From: Sediminibacterium sp.
Lineage (GTDB): Bacteria; Bacteroidota; Bacteroidia; Chitinophagales; Chitinophagaceae
DNA length: 6,008 nt
Direction: 5' to 3'
NCBI GenBank assembly: GCA_028288645.1
Contig: JAQBNJ010000310.1
Location: 1-6,008 of the forward strand
The notes below the pieces were generated by a model. The model was not told the origin of the DNA. It made no database searches and was given only the letters and a program-made list of their open reading frames with translations. Below, in pieces: positions 1 through 5,596 of this stretch. The position numbers were made by a program, and so were the translations under genes. The first letter of the stretch is position 1, and every line of letters begins with the position of its first letter.

Positions 1-1552
1 TGAGATTCACCCGCGCGAATATTTGTGTAATGGAAAAATGAAGCCATGGAATGGAAAAGTACAGGAAGTGTATTCACCCATTTGTATCCGCACCGCCAAT
101 GGACTACAGCGAAAACTCATCGGCACATACCCTGTATGTACAGAGAAGGAAGCTTTTGAAGCATTGGATACCGCAGTAGCAGCCTATGATAATGGCCGCG
201 GACAATGGCCCACGATGGGTGTGGCCGACAGGATCAAATGCATTGAGAAGTTTATTACCAAAATGCGCGAGCAAAAAGATATCGTAGTGAAACTGATCAT
301 GTGGGAGATTGGGAAATCTTATGGTGATTCAATAAAAGAATTTGACAGAACAGTAGAATACATTTATGCAACCATTGATGCATTAAAAGACCTTGATCGT
401 GATTCATCTCGTTTCACGATTGAACAAGGCATCGCGGCGCAGATCCGCCGTTCACCGTTGGGCGTTGTATTGTGTATGGGGCCGTTCAATTATCCCTTGA
501 ATGAAACGTTTACTACATTGATCCCTGCGATCATTATGGGAAATACTCTGTTATTCAAACCTCCGAAACATGGTACTTTATTGCATTACCCTTTATTGAA
601 AGCTTTCCAGGAATGTTTTCCAAAAGGAGTGGTGAATACTATTTACGGAAGAGGTAATGTGATCGTTCCGGGTTTAATGCAATCAGGAAAGATCAATGTG
701 CTTACGCTGATCGGGTCAAGTAAAGTAGCAAATGAATTGAAGAAGCTGCATCCCAAAGTAAACCGCCTTCGCGCGATCTTAGGTCTGGATGCAAAGAATG
801 CTGCCATCATCACGCAAAATGCGGATGTAAAATTAGCTGTGCAGTAAAGTGTGTTGGGAAGTTTATCATTCAATGGCCAGCGTTGTACAGCACTAAAGAT
901 CGTTTTTGTGCACAGGAGCATCGCAGATGCATTTGTACAACAATTATCAGAAGAAGTAAACAAGTTGAAATACGGTATGCCATGGGAACCCGGCGTTTCA
1001 TTAACACCATTGCCCGAGCCGAATAAACCGGCCTACCTGAAAGAATGTATTGATGATGCGATCGCCAATGGAGCCAAAGTGATGAACGAGAATGGCGGAG
1101 CCACATCCGAATCATTTGTGTATCCTGCAGTATTATACCCGGTGAACAATAAAATGAAATTGTATCGTGAAGAACAATTTGGACCATTGATACCGGTTGT
1201 TCCCTTTGATAATGTTGAAGAAACGATCGAATATCTTATAGAGTCGCCGCATGGCCAGCAGGTAAGTGTATTTAGTAATGATGATAAGGAATTAGCCTTA
1301 TTGATAGATCCACTCGTGAACCAGGTGAGCCGTGTCAACATCAATTGTCAATGCCAGCGCGGGCCCGATGTATTTCCGTTTACCGGAAGAAAAGATAGTG
1401 CAGAGGGAACTTTATCGGTAGTAGATGCCTTGCGTTCATTCTCTATCCGTTCGTTGGTAGCAGCGAAGTTGACAGAGAGTAACAAGCAGATCATTAACGA
1501 GATCGTGAGCGAGCATGAATCTAATTTTTTAAGTACGAAATTTATATTCTGA
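1..1552 (+). pseudogene. GapN-like NADP-dependent glyceraldehyde-3-phosphate dehydrogenase (aldehyde dehydrogenase family), 5'-truncated by window edge, interrupted by in-frame stop
   Basis: The open frame already runs at base 2 ([16 protein letters not shown]...), so the true start lies left of the window and the TTG at 23 is only an internal codon. The frame continues to the TGA at 1550-1552, about 516 codons, close to the usual length of this family, but is broken by TAA at 845-847. Aldehyde dehydrogenase signatures are visible on both sides of the stop: [11 protein letters not shown] (substrate-stabilising Asn near 488), LLFKPPKH (cofactor-binding Lys), a LIGSSKVA loop, then after the stop FNGQRCTALK with the catalytic Cys at 884-886, EEQFGPLIPV, and a C-terminus ending STKFIF. 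The expected cytosolic reaction is glyceraldehyde-3-phosphate plus NADP+ to 3-phosphoglycerate, which suits the KDPG-forming genes nearby. The usual catalytic Glu position (LELGGK in most relatives) reads LGLDAK here. Other aldehyde substrates are possible. The family call is firm; loss of function is probable but could be a sequencing error. Confidence 0.85.
845..847 (+). other. In-frame TAA within the GapN-like gene
   Basis: This TAA lies in the same frame as the coding sequence on both sides. The protein reads ...NADVKLAVQ, stop, SVLGSLSFNGQRC..., with no change of frame. It falls 13 codons before the catalytic Cys codon (884-886), so the upstream fragment holds the cofactor-binding part but lacks the nucleophile. 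From memory, relatives usually carry Glu at this point, so one base change (GAA to TAA) would explain it. A GTG three bases downstream (851) could in principle allow restart of translation. Confidence 0.9.
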
Positions 1553-1585
1553 TTTAGTAAAACAAAAATTGACTAGTTGAGTTCC

Positions 1586-1681
1586 CTCTGTGAAACTCTG
1601 TGCTTTTGTGTCTCTGTGGTGAAGCTTTCGCTTCGATCTTTTTTCACCACAGAGACACAGAGAACACGGAGTTTCACAGAG
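1586..1681. repeat. Long imperfect inverted repeat (intergenic palindromic element)
   Basis: The left arm (1586-1623) and right arm (1643-1681) are near-perfect reverse complements. The outer 17-bp segments (1586-1602 with 1665-1681) differ only by one G-T wobble; the inner 16-bp segments (1608-1623 with 1643-1658, GTGTCTCTGTGGTGAA) match perfectly. A small internal mismatch (CTTTT against AGAGAA) separates them and a 19-base loop closes the structure. As RNA it would form a stem of roughly 38 bp. Its motifs (CACCACAGAGACACAGAG-like) recall intergenic repeats I have seen in several bacterial phyla, including Bacteroidota; that is recollection, not a search. It ends 23 bases before the kduD start codon. 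Confidence 0.85.
1621..1644 (+). terminator. Possible intrinsic terminator inside the loop of the long inverted repeat
   Basis: A 5-bp perfect stem GAAGC-TTTC-GCTTC (1621-1634) is followed after GATC by six T residues (1639-1644). The shape is that of a short intrinsic terminator for the upstream dehydrogenase gene. The stem is short and competes with the much longer inverted repeat enclosing it, so this is tentative. Confidence 0.3.
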
Positions 1682-1704
1682 ATTTCACCGATATTTAAAA
1701 TACT

Positions 1705-2472
1705 ATGAATACTAACCTATTTAATCTTAGTGGAAAAGTTGCCCTGGTAACAGGCTGTAACAAAGGCATTGGTAAAGCAATGGTTATCGGACTGGCAGAA
1801 GCCGGCGCTGATATCATTGGCGTATCCGGTTCACTGGAATTATCCGGTAGCGATATTGAAAACAAAGTGGTGGCGTTAGGAAGAAAGTTCAAAGCCTATG
1901 CCGCCAATCTTTCTGAGAGAGAAGCCTTGTATGCTTTCATCAAAAAATTACAGGAAGAAAACCCGGTGATCGATATCCTCGTGAATAATGCAGGAACCAT
2001 CATGCGGAAACCCGCTGCGGAACACCCGGATGATTATTGGGATACCGTGTTGGCATTGAATCTTGATGCACCCTTTATTCTTGCGCGCGAGATCGGTAAA
2101 AAAATGATTGAAAAAGGTTCAGGAAAAATTATATTTACCTGCTCACTGTTAAGCTTCCAGGGTGGCATTAATGTACCCGGTTATGCAGCGAGTAAAGGTG
2201 CATTGAGCAGCCTTGTAAAAGCGCTTGCCAATGAGTGGGCATCAAAAGGTGTGAATGTAAATGGTATTGCACCAGGGTACATCGCTACTGATAATACGGA
2301 AGCTTTGCGCAATGACCCCGACAGGAGCGCTTCCATCATGTCGCGCATACCTGCAGGACGCTGGGGCGAGCCGGAAGATTTTAAGGGTCCAACTGTTTTC
2401 CTCGCATCCAAAGCCGCCGATTATGTAAGTGGAACAATACTCACGGTGGATGGTGGATGGATGGGGAGGTAG
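1705..2472 (+). CDS. kduD: 2-dehydro-3-deoxy-D-gluconate 5-dehydrogenase (KduD), short-chain dehydrogenase
   Basis: This 255-residue cytosolic oxidoreductase interconverts 3-deoxy-D-glycero-2,5-hexodiulosonate (DKII) and 2-keto-3-deoxygluconate with NAD(H), the step after KduI in degradation of unsaturated uronides. It has the classical short-chain dehydrogenase layout: dinucleotide-binding TGCNKGIG at residues 16-23, NNAG at 94-97, and the catalytic Ser147-Tyr160-Lys164 set in CSLLSFQGG...GYAASK. The KduD-like stretches LLSFQGG, GIAPGYIATDNT, RIPAGRWGEPEDF and the C-terminal VDGGWMGR separate it from generic FabG reductases. Length matches the E. coli enzyme (253). The ATG at 1705 places the Rossmann motif at the usual distance from the N-terminus; no Shine-Dalgarno sequence precedes it, as is normal in Bacteroidota. 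kduI follows 194 bp downstream on the same strand. FabG-like or gluconate 5-dehydrogenase activity is the main alternative but less likely beside kduI. Confidence 0.93.
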   Translation: MNTNLFNLSGKVALVTGCNKGIGKAMVIGLAEAGADIIGVSGSLELSGSDIENKVVALGRKFKAYAANLSEREALYAFIKKLQEENPVIDILVNNAGTIMRKPAAEHPDDYWDTVLALNLDAPFILAREIGKKMIEKGSGKIIFTCSLLSFQGGINVPGYAASKGALSSLVKALANEWASKGVNVNGIAPGYIATDNTEALRNDPDRSASIMSRIPAGRWGEPEDFKGPTVFLASKAADYVSGTILTVDGGWMGR

Positions 2473-2481
2473 GGAATATTG

Positions 2482-2515
2482 AATGTTGAGTCCCGCATAT
2501 TGCGGGAAATGTTGA
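2482..2515. repeat. TCCCGCA/TGCGGGA palindrome flanked by 8-bp direct repeats
   Basis: A perfect 7-bp inverted repeat, TCCCGCA-TAT-TGCGGGA (2491-2507), is bordered on each side by AATGTTGA (2482-2489 and 2508-2515). It starts 18 bases after the kduD stop. The same 7-bp arms recur at 5645-5660 between two other genes. The hairpin could slow RNA decay or help end transcription, but no T-run follows it. Confidence 0.75.
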
Positions 2516-2528
2516 AGTAGCAGGCGCC

Positions 2529-2550
2529 GTTGTTGTTTCTTCACAACAAC
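2529..2550. repeat. 8-bp perfect hairpin between kduD and kduI
   Basis: GTTGTTGT (2529-2536) and ACAACAAC (2543-2550) are perfect reverse complements with a TTCTTC loop. No run of T follows, so it does not look like an intrinsic terminator. The rest of this 194-bp gap is AT-rich and contains repeated GAATAATGAATAATGAA-like text (2581-2598), with no open reading frame that I can support. Confidence 0.5.
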
Positions 2551-2624
2551 ATTCATTGGAGAGTGATGAATACTGAACGGGGAATAATGAATAATGAAGT
2601 TAATTCTGACCGCCGGGCAACTAT

Positions 2625-2632
2625 TATATTCG
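2625..2632 (+). promoter_or_regulatory. kduI: Possible Bacteroidota-type -7 element upstream of kduI
   Basis: TATATTCG differs by one base from the Bacteroidota -7 consensus TAnnTTTG and lies 34 bases before the kduI start codon. I could not find a convincing -33 element (TTTG or TTG) at the right distance, so this is weak. If real, kduI has its own promoter in addition to reading through from kduD. Confidence 0.2.
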
Positions 2633-2666
2633 TGATATAAATATTAAACGATCAAACACCCGTTAT

Positions 2667-3497
2667 ATGGAAATAAGATTTCAAAACAGTCCCAAAGAAG
2701 TAAAAGGGATGTGTACCGAAGAACTGCGCTCTAATTTTTTAGTGCAGCAATTAATGGTCGATGACCAGATCAAATTGGTGTACTCTCATTATGACCGTGT
2801 GATCGTTGGCGGTGTAAAACCCGTTACGCAAAAAGTAGATCTACCCAATGAAGCGGAACTACGCGCTGATTATTTTCTGCATAGAAGGGAACTGGGTATC
2901 ATCAATACCGGCGGCGCAGGAATAGTGGAAGCGGATGGCGTGAGTTATGAACTGAATAAACTGGATTGCTTATACCTGGGTAAAGGAACACAGTCCGTTA
3001 GTTTCTCCAGCAAATCAAAAGATGATGCGGCACATTTCTTTTTGCTATCAACTACGGCGCATCATACTTATCCGAATGCAAGGATGACCAAAGAAGAAGC
3101 ATCACCCGTACATCTTGGTGAAACGGCAACCGCTAATCTGAGAACGATCTATAAATACATTCATGCTGATGGTATCCAGAGTTGCCAGCTGGTAATGGGC
3201 GTCACTGCATTGAAAGATGGCAGTGTATGGAACTCCGTACCACCACACACACATACCCGCAGGATGGAAGTTTATTTTTATTTTGATCTGCCTGAACAAC
3301 ACCGCATATTTCACCTGATGGGCGAACCACAGGAAACAAGACACGTGGTAATAGCCAACAATGAAGCTGTTATTTCACCGCCATGGTCGGTGCATTGCGG
3401 ACCGGGATCAACGAACTATACTTTTATCTGGGCGATGGCCGGGGAGAATTATACGTTTACGGATATGGATCCGGTGGCGATTGGGGAGATGAAGTAG
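2667..3497 (+). CDS. kduI: 5-dehydro-4-deoxy-D-glucuronate isomerase (KduI)
   Basis: This 276-residue zinc enzyme of the cupin superfamily converts 5-keto-4-deoxyuronate (DKI, formed spontaneously from unsaturated uronic acid) into 3-deoxy-D-glycero-2,5-hexodiulosonate (DKII), the substrate of KduD. The metal-binding set is intact: His194 and His196 in PPHTHTRRMEVYFYF, Glu201 in the same motif, and His243 in PPWSVHCGPG, matching E. coli His196/His198/Glu203/His245 with a two-residue offset. The N-terminal part (IRFQNSPKEVKGM, LRSNFLVQQL, VYSHYDRVIVGG) and the C-terminal FIWAMAGENYTFTDMD are also typical, and the length equals the family norm of about 278. The ATG at 2667 gives the standard N-terminus. 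It is probably cytosolic and is likely co-expressed with kduD. Its TAG stop lies one base from the stop of the convergent PIN-domain gene. Confidence 0.95.
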   Translation: MEIRFQNSPKEVKGMCTEELRSNFLVQQLMVDDQIKLVYSHYDRVIVGGVKPVTQKVDLPNEAELRADYFLHRRELGIINTGGAGIVEADGVSYELNKLDCLYLGKGTQSVSFSSKSKDDAAHFFLLSTTAHHTYPNARMTKEEASPVHLGETATANLRTIYKYIHADGIQSCQLVMGVTALKDGSVWNSVPPHTHTRRMEVYFYFDLPEQHRIFHLMGEPQETRHVVIANNEAVISPPWSVHCGPGSTNYTFIWAMAGENYTFTDMDPVAIGEMK

Positions 3498-3498
3498 G

Positions 3499-3918
3499 TC
3501 ATAGATGAGAGCTGAGAAATTGAGTCAGCGTTGTAATTGCCGTTTTCCCAAACTTTTTGATTTCAAGAAGATCTTTATCTCCTGTGAGCAGGTAATTGGC
3601 TTTTCCATCTTGAGAAAGCGCTAACAGAAAATCATCGTTAGGGTCTCTACAAAGTGTGACTTCACTGGAAACATCGACCATCTCTATATAAGATTCAAGT
3701 GAAATCAACATATCTTCTATGGCACTCTCACCAAAATGTTTTTTAAGTTTAGGATAATGTGATATCCTGTTTATCTCATCTATTAAATCATTACTAAAGA
3801 GAATTATCACTTTTCGTAGTGACAACAAGCTATCTAACTTTCGTTCTCGGTCACTTATCAGAAAACTGATCCAAAGATTAGTATCAATAACAAGGCGGAG
3901 AGGCTTATTTTTTGGCAT
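3499..3918 (-). CDS. PIN-domain protein, probable toxin of a toxin-antitoxin pair
   Basis: This 139-residue protein is a single PIN domain, a Mg2+/Mn2+-dependent RNase fold used by VapC-type and related toxins. The acidic residues expected for the active site are present in order: Asp12 in LVIDTNLWISFL, Glu48 in NDLIDEI, Asp92/Asp95/Asp96 in CRDPNDDFLLA, and Asp114 in LLTGDKDLL. The RDPxDD and TGDKDLL motifs resemble the family annotated as putative toxin-antitoxin system toxin component, PIN family (TIGR00305), rather than classical VapC. The ATG at 3918 overlaps the end of the antitoxin-like gene by 14 bp, a typical sign of coupled translation and paired function. The gene appears complete with no missing catalytic residue. 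It converges with kduI with one base between stops. The RNA target cannot be predicted. Confidence 0.88.
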   Translation of the reverse strand: MPKNKPLRLVIDTNLWISFLISDRERKLDSLLSLRKVIILFSNDLIDEINRISHYPKLKKHFGESAIEDMLISLESYIEMVDVSSEVTLCRDPNDDFLLALSQDGKANYLLTGDKDLLEIKKFGKTAITTLTQFLSSHL

Positions 3919-4117
3919 ACCTTTCTGCTCTTACCTTCTTAACAATTTTAGTTATTTCTCCTAAACTTGGAGCGGTTGCAGAATTCGCACGCATTTTCTT
4001 CAGGTAAGATTTTAATGTAGAAGGCTGGTCATTGACCTTGATGAGGTTTTGATCCTCCATTTCTTTAATAAGCTGTAAAGCCTTAGGGTCTAATATTTCT
4101 ATTTGCAACGCCTTCAT
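3905..4117 (-). CDS. Antitoxin-like small protein paired with the PIN-domain toxin
   Basis: Starting at the ATG at 4117 this is a 70-residue protein, MKALQIEILDPKALQLIKEM..., ending EITKIVKKVRAERYAKK. It has a short beta-strand start, a helical segment and a very basic C-terminal helix. That arrangement is common in small proteins encoded just ahead of PIN toxins, where one end binds DNA or dimerises and the other wraps the toxin. A start at 4186 in the same frame would add 23 residues. That longer form begins only 4 bases after the stop of the upstream gene and follows an A-rich leader, so it is a serious alternative; I prefer 4117 because homologues I remember begin with this MKxLxIEIxxPKAL pattern. 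Its last 14 bp overlap the PIN gene. The antitoxin role is inferred from position and size. Confidence 0.75.
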   Translation of the reverse strand: MKALQIEILDPKALQLIKEMEDQNLIKVNDQPSTLKSYLKKMRANSATAPSLGEITKIVKKVRAERYAKK

Positions 4118-4190
4118 ATCCAAATTTAAGAAATCTGGACCAAAATGCGATTTATTGCTCTGGCTTCGGATTCTACTGTAAAACATGTTT

Positions 4191-4385
4191 TTATTTTAAA
4201 GGGTCATAACTATAACATGTAAATTCTGGCTCATTTCGCTGATCTAACCTGTTGAGGTTGCATAAAATTTCTTCCTCGCCCAAAAGATCATTTTTCTTGC
4301 AGCTGAGACAAAGTTGAGGCTTAGAAAACAAGTCGGGATTCAACGGCGTTCCATCATCATTGAAATAGGTAGGCATATTATCCAT
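4191..4385 (-). CDS. Small four-cysteine protein of unknown function
   Basis: This 64-residue protein is acidic and has four cysteines: Cys26 and Cys29 in PQLCLSCKKND, Cys42 in EEILCNLNRLDQR and Cys57 in EFTCYSYDP. The CxxC pair with two further single cysteines suggests a small structural metal site, probably zinc, but the spacing is not one of the standard zinc ribbons. I recall similar short hypothetical proteins in Bacteroidota with the pattern PTYF-DG-LNPDL-KP-LC-xC; no function is known to me. The ATG at 4385 and a second in-frame ATG at 4376 are both possible; the leader AAAATAACAG is A-rich as expected. Its stop is 4 bases from the longer possible antitoxin start, so it probably shares a transcript with the toxin-antitoxin-like pair. 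No signal peptide or membrane segment is seen. Confidence 0.65.
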   Translation of the reverse strand: MDNMPTYFNDDGTPLNPDLFSKPQLCLSCKKNDLLGEEEILCNLNRLDQRNEPEFTCYSYDPLK

Positions 4386-4588
4386 CTGTTATTTTTTAGA
4401 AAATAAAGTTGGAGATAATTTTAGAATTGTGCCTGATTTCGGATAGAGTATTTACCGCAAAAGAAGAGAGTATTTTCCGCATATTAGCACTGTTCGAGGA
4501 AAAGTCATAGGCAGCGAGTGACGAGTAGTATACCTCTAATGCGGTGATGAGATAATATTTTCTCTCACGCTTGCCTAAAATCTCGTTA
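4386..4588. other. 203-bp gap upstream of the toxin cassette, no convincing gene
   Basis: This AT-rich stretch separates the lipoprotein gene from the four-cysteine gene, both on the - strand, and probably holds the promoter of the cassette. It contains the 15-bp direct repeats at 4445-4481 and, next to the cassette start, a small inverted repeat (TATTTT and AAAATA on the - strand). I did not find a clear TAnnTTTG promoter element. An open frame crosses it on the - strand but is not supported as a gene. Confidence 0.5.
4445..4481. repeat. Two 15-bp direct repeats, 22 bp apart
   Basis: AGAGTATTTACCGCA (4445-4459) and AGAGTATTTTCCGCA (4467-4481) agree at 14 of 15 positions. Their starts are 22 bp apart, close to two turns of the DNA helix, so a dimeric regulator could contact the same face twice. 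They lie 60 to 96 bp upstream of the first gene of the - strand cassette, where an operator bound by the antitoxin would be plausible. The regulatory role is inferred. Confidence 0.5.
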
Positions 4589-5083
4589 CTACTGTAATTT
4601 CCCCTGCGCCGAAAGCGCTGCCAATAACTCAGCATTATTACGCTCATCCTTAATCAGCGCCTGCATCGACGATGGCGAAGCGTAACCAAGGCGCACGTAC
4701 ATTTTGTTTATTGTTGTGAGAACATTAGCTGTGATCGATTGATAACAACTCGAACTCATGAACGTTGGCATATGAACAAAATAATAGATCACCTTTTTAT
4801 TAAGTGTCACAGCAAAAACACTTCTCGGAGCCTGCGCATTGAACAATTGGGCCGCATTTGATTTCAGGATAAAATCGCACGTAGTTGAATTGTACAAGAC
4901 AATATCCCCGTCATCAAATAAAGGGGTAGATGCAAGAACAGTAGAGTCGGGATCAACTTTACATACTCCCGCCGTGAAATTATTGGCGGTTACGGCGTAG
5001 ACTTCAATCTTACCGCTGTTGCCATCCTTGCTGCAAGCGAAAAACAGCCATGAGATTGCCAGTATGGAGAATAGTTTACGCAT
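4589..5083 (-). CDS. Small putative lipoprotein of unknown function
   Basis: This 164-residue protein begins MRKLFSILAISWLFFACSKD: a basic start, a hydrophobic core and a lipobox ending at Cys17, with the Ser-Lys-Asp that often follows in Bacteroidota lipoproteins. Signal peptidase II should cleave before Cys17 and the mature protein should be membrane anchored, facing the periplasm or exterior. The mature part has three more cysteines (41, 69, 113), of which a pair could form a disulfide, and beta-rich text such as KIEVYAVTANN, DIVLYNSTTCDFILK and VFAVTLNKKVIYYFVHM. No domain is recognised. The gene ends in a double stop (TAG TAA) after GKLQ. It lies 51 bp downstream of the YhcH-like gene on the same strand, with an inverted repeat between them, and an A-rich leader precedes the ATG at 5083. 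Confidence 0.75.
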   Translation of the reverse strand: MRKLFSILAISWLFFACSKDGNSGKIEVYAVTANNFTAGVCKVDPDSTVLASTPLFDDGDIVLYNSTTCDFILKSNAAQLFNAQAPRSVFAVTLNKKVIYYFVHMPTFMSSSCYQSITANVLTTINKMYVRLGYASPSSMQALIKDERNNAELLAALSAQGKLQ

Positions 5084-5096
5084 AGCTTTTTTGCGG

Positions 5097-5133
5097 TTGA
5101 CACAGCGAAGCCTCGGATCGTTGCAGGTGTCAA
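5097..5133. repeat. Inverted repeat TTGACAC...GTGTCAA between yhcH-like and lipoprotein genes
   Basis: Perfect 7-bp arms (5097-5103 and 5127-5133) enclose 23 bases that include further partial pairing (CGA with TCG). On the - strand it starts just after the YhcH-like stop and ends 13 bases before the lipoprotein start codon. It could be a hairpin that dampens read-through or an operator; no T-run follows, so a classical terminator is unlikely. Confidence 0.4.
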
Positions 5134-5134
5134 A

Positions 5135-5587
5135 TTATATCTTCACTTTGATCACCAGCTTCTTTATAGGTCCTTCCCCGATCATCGGCGCATGTACATC
5201 TTCAGGATAAAAAATAACGAACTGGTTATCTGTTAACCCAAAGAACATATCCGGCTTATCATCATAAAACAACACATCTTTCTCCGGGTTGTATTCGCCT
5301 CTTGGCGCAATACAGGTGCCACGCGGTTTCCAGCCCATCCTTTCCAGCCCGCGGATGCAGACCTGGATATCGATATGCTTATTATGGCACTCGAACTTTG
5401 CGGTGCTTTCATCAGGCGTCATTCCATTTTTATCAGAAACAATACCGCGCAGGTTATCTCCATCAATGTCAAATTTGCCCACTTCCAGAGAAGCAAGGTC
5501 CGTGCTGTTGATGTAATCAAATGCTTTCGCAAACAAGGGATTGAGGGCTGCGTATTTTGAAGCACTCGCTAAACTGTCTAAGACCAT
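5135..5587 (-). CDS. YhcH/YjgK/YiaL family protein (DUF386, cupin-like)
   Basis: This 150-residue protein matches the YhcH/YjgK/YiaL family (the EbgC-like, beta-sandwich, DUF386 group). Typical features are an N-terminal helical stretch (FAKAFDYINSTD), the metal-site motif KFECHNKHIDIQ with Glu66, His68 and His71, the GxExMGW-like LERMGWKP, and near the C-terminus FFGLTDNQFVIFYPEDVHAPMIGEGPIKKLVIKV with His132. Members sit in sialic acid, uronate and related sugar-catabolism clusters and are thought to act on open or anomeric forms of the sugar, but the reaction is not settled. Here it lies just downstream of kdgK on the same strand, 100 bp apart, which supports a part in uronate breakdown. 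Length equals the family norm of about 150. The ATG at 5587 follows AATCAAAAAAG, an A-rich Bacteroidota leader. It is probably cytosolic. Confidence 0.9.
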   Translation of the reverse strand: MVLDSLASASKYAALNPLFAKAFDYINSTDLASLEVGKFDIDGDNLRGIVSDKNGMTPDESTAKFECHNKHIDIQVCIRGLERMGWKPRGTCIAPRGEYNPEKDVLFYDDKPDMFFGLTDNQFVIFYPEDVHAPMIGEGPIKKLVIKVKI

Positions 5588-5596
5588 CTTTTTTGA

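Noticed and set aside
23..847. TTG at 23 as the start of the dehydrogenase
   Set aside because: The frame is open to the left edge and the residues before it (EIHPREY) fit the family, so the real start is outside the window.
845..847. Programmed stop-codon readthrough or selenocysteine insertion
   Set aside because: Selenocysteine uses TGA, not TAA, and TAA is generally the least leaky stop. Nothing in the following bases suggests a recoding signal.
851..1552. Independent 233-residue gene starting at GTG 851
   Set aside because: It is in the same frame as the upstream part and together they form one complete aldehyde dehydrogenase; treating it as a separate gene would hide the nonsense codon. 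Restart of translation there is possible but not shown.
1586..1681. CRISPR array or insertion sequence end
   Set aside because: There are no regularly spaced repeat units and no transposase gene; the structure is a single inverted repeat.
4396..4647. 83-codon open frame on the - strand overlapping the end of the lipoprotein gene and the gap after it
   Set aside because: It overlaps the lipoprotein gene by 59 bp in another frame, has no recognisable motif, and its composition fits translated AT-rich non-coding DNA. The lipoprotein ends in a double stop, so it is not an obvious frameshifted tail of that gene either. A real small gene cannot be wholly excluded.
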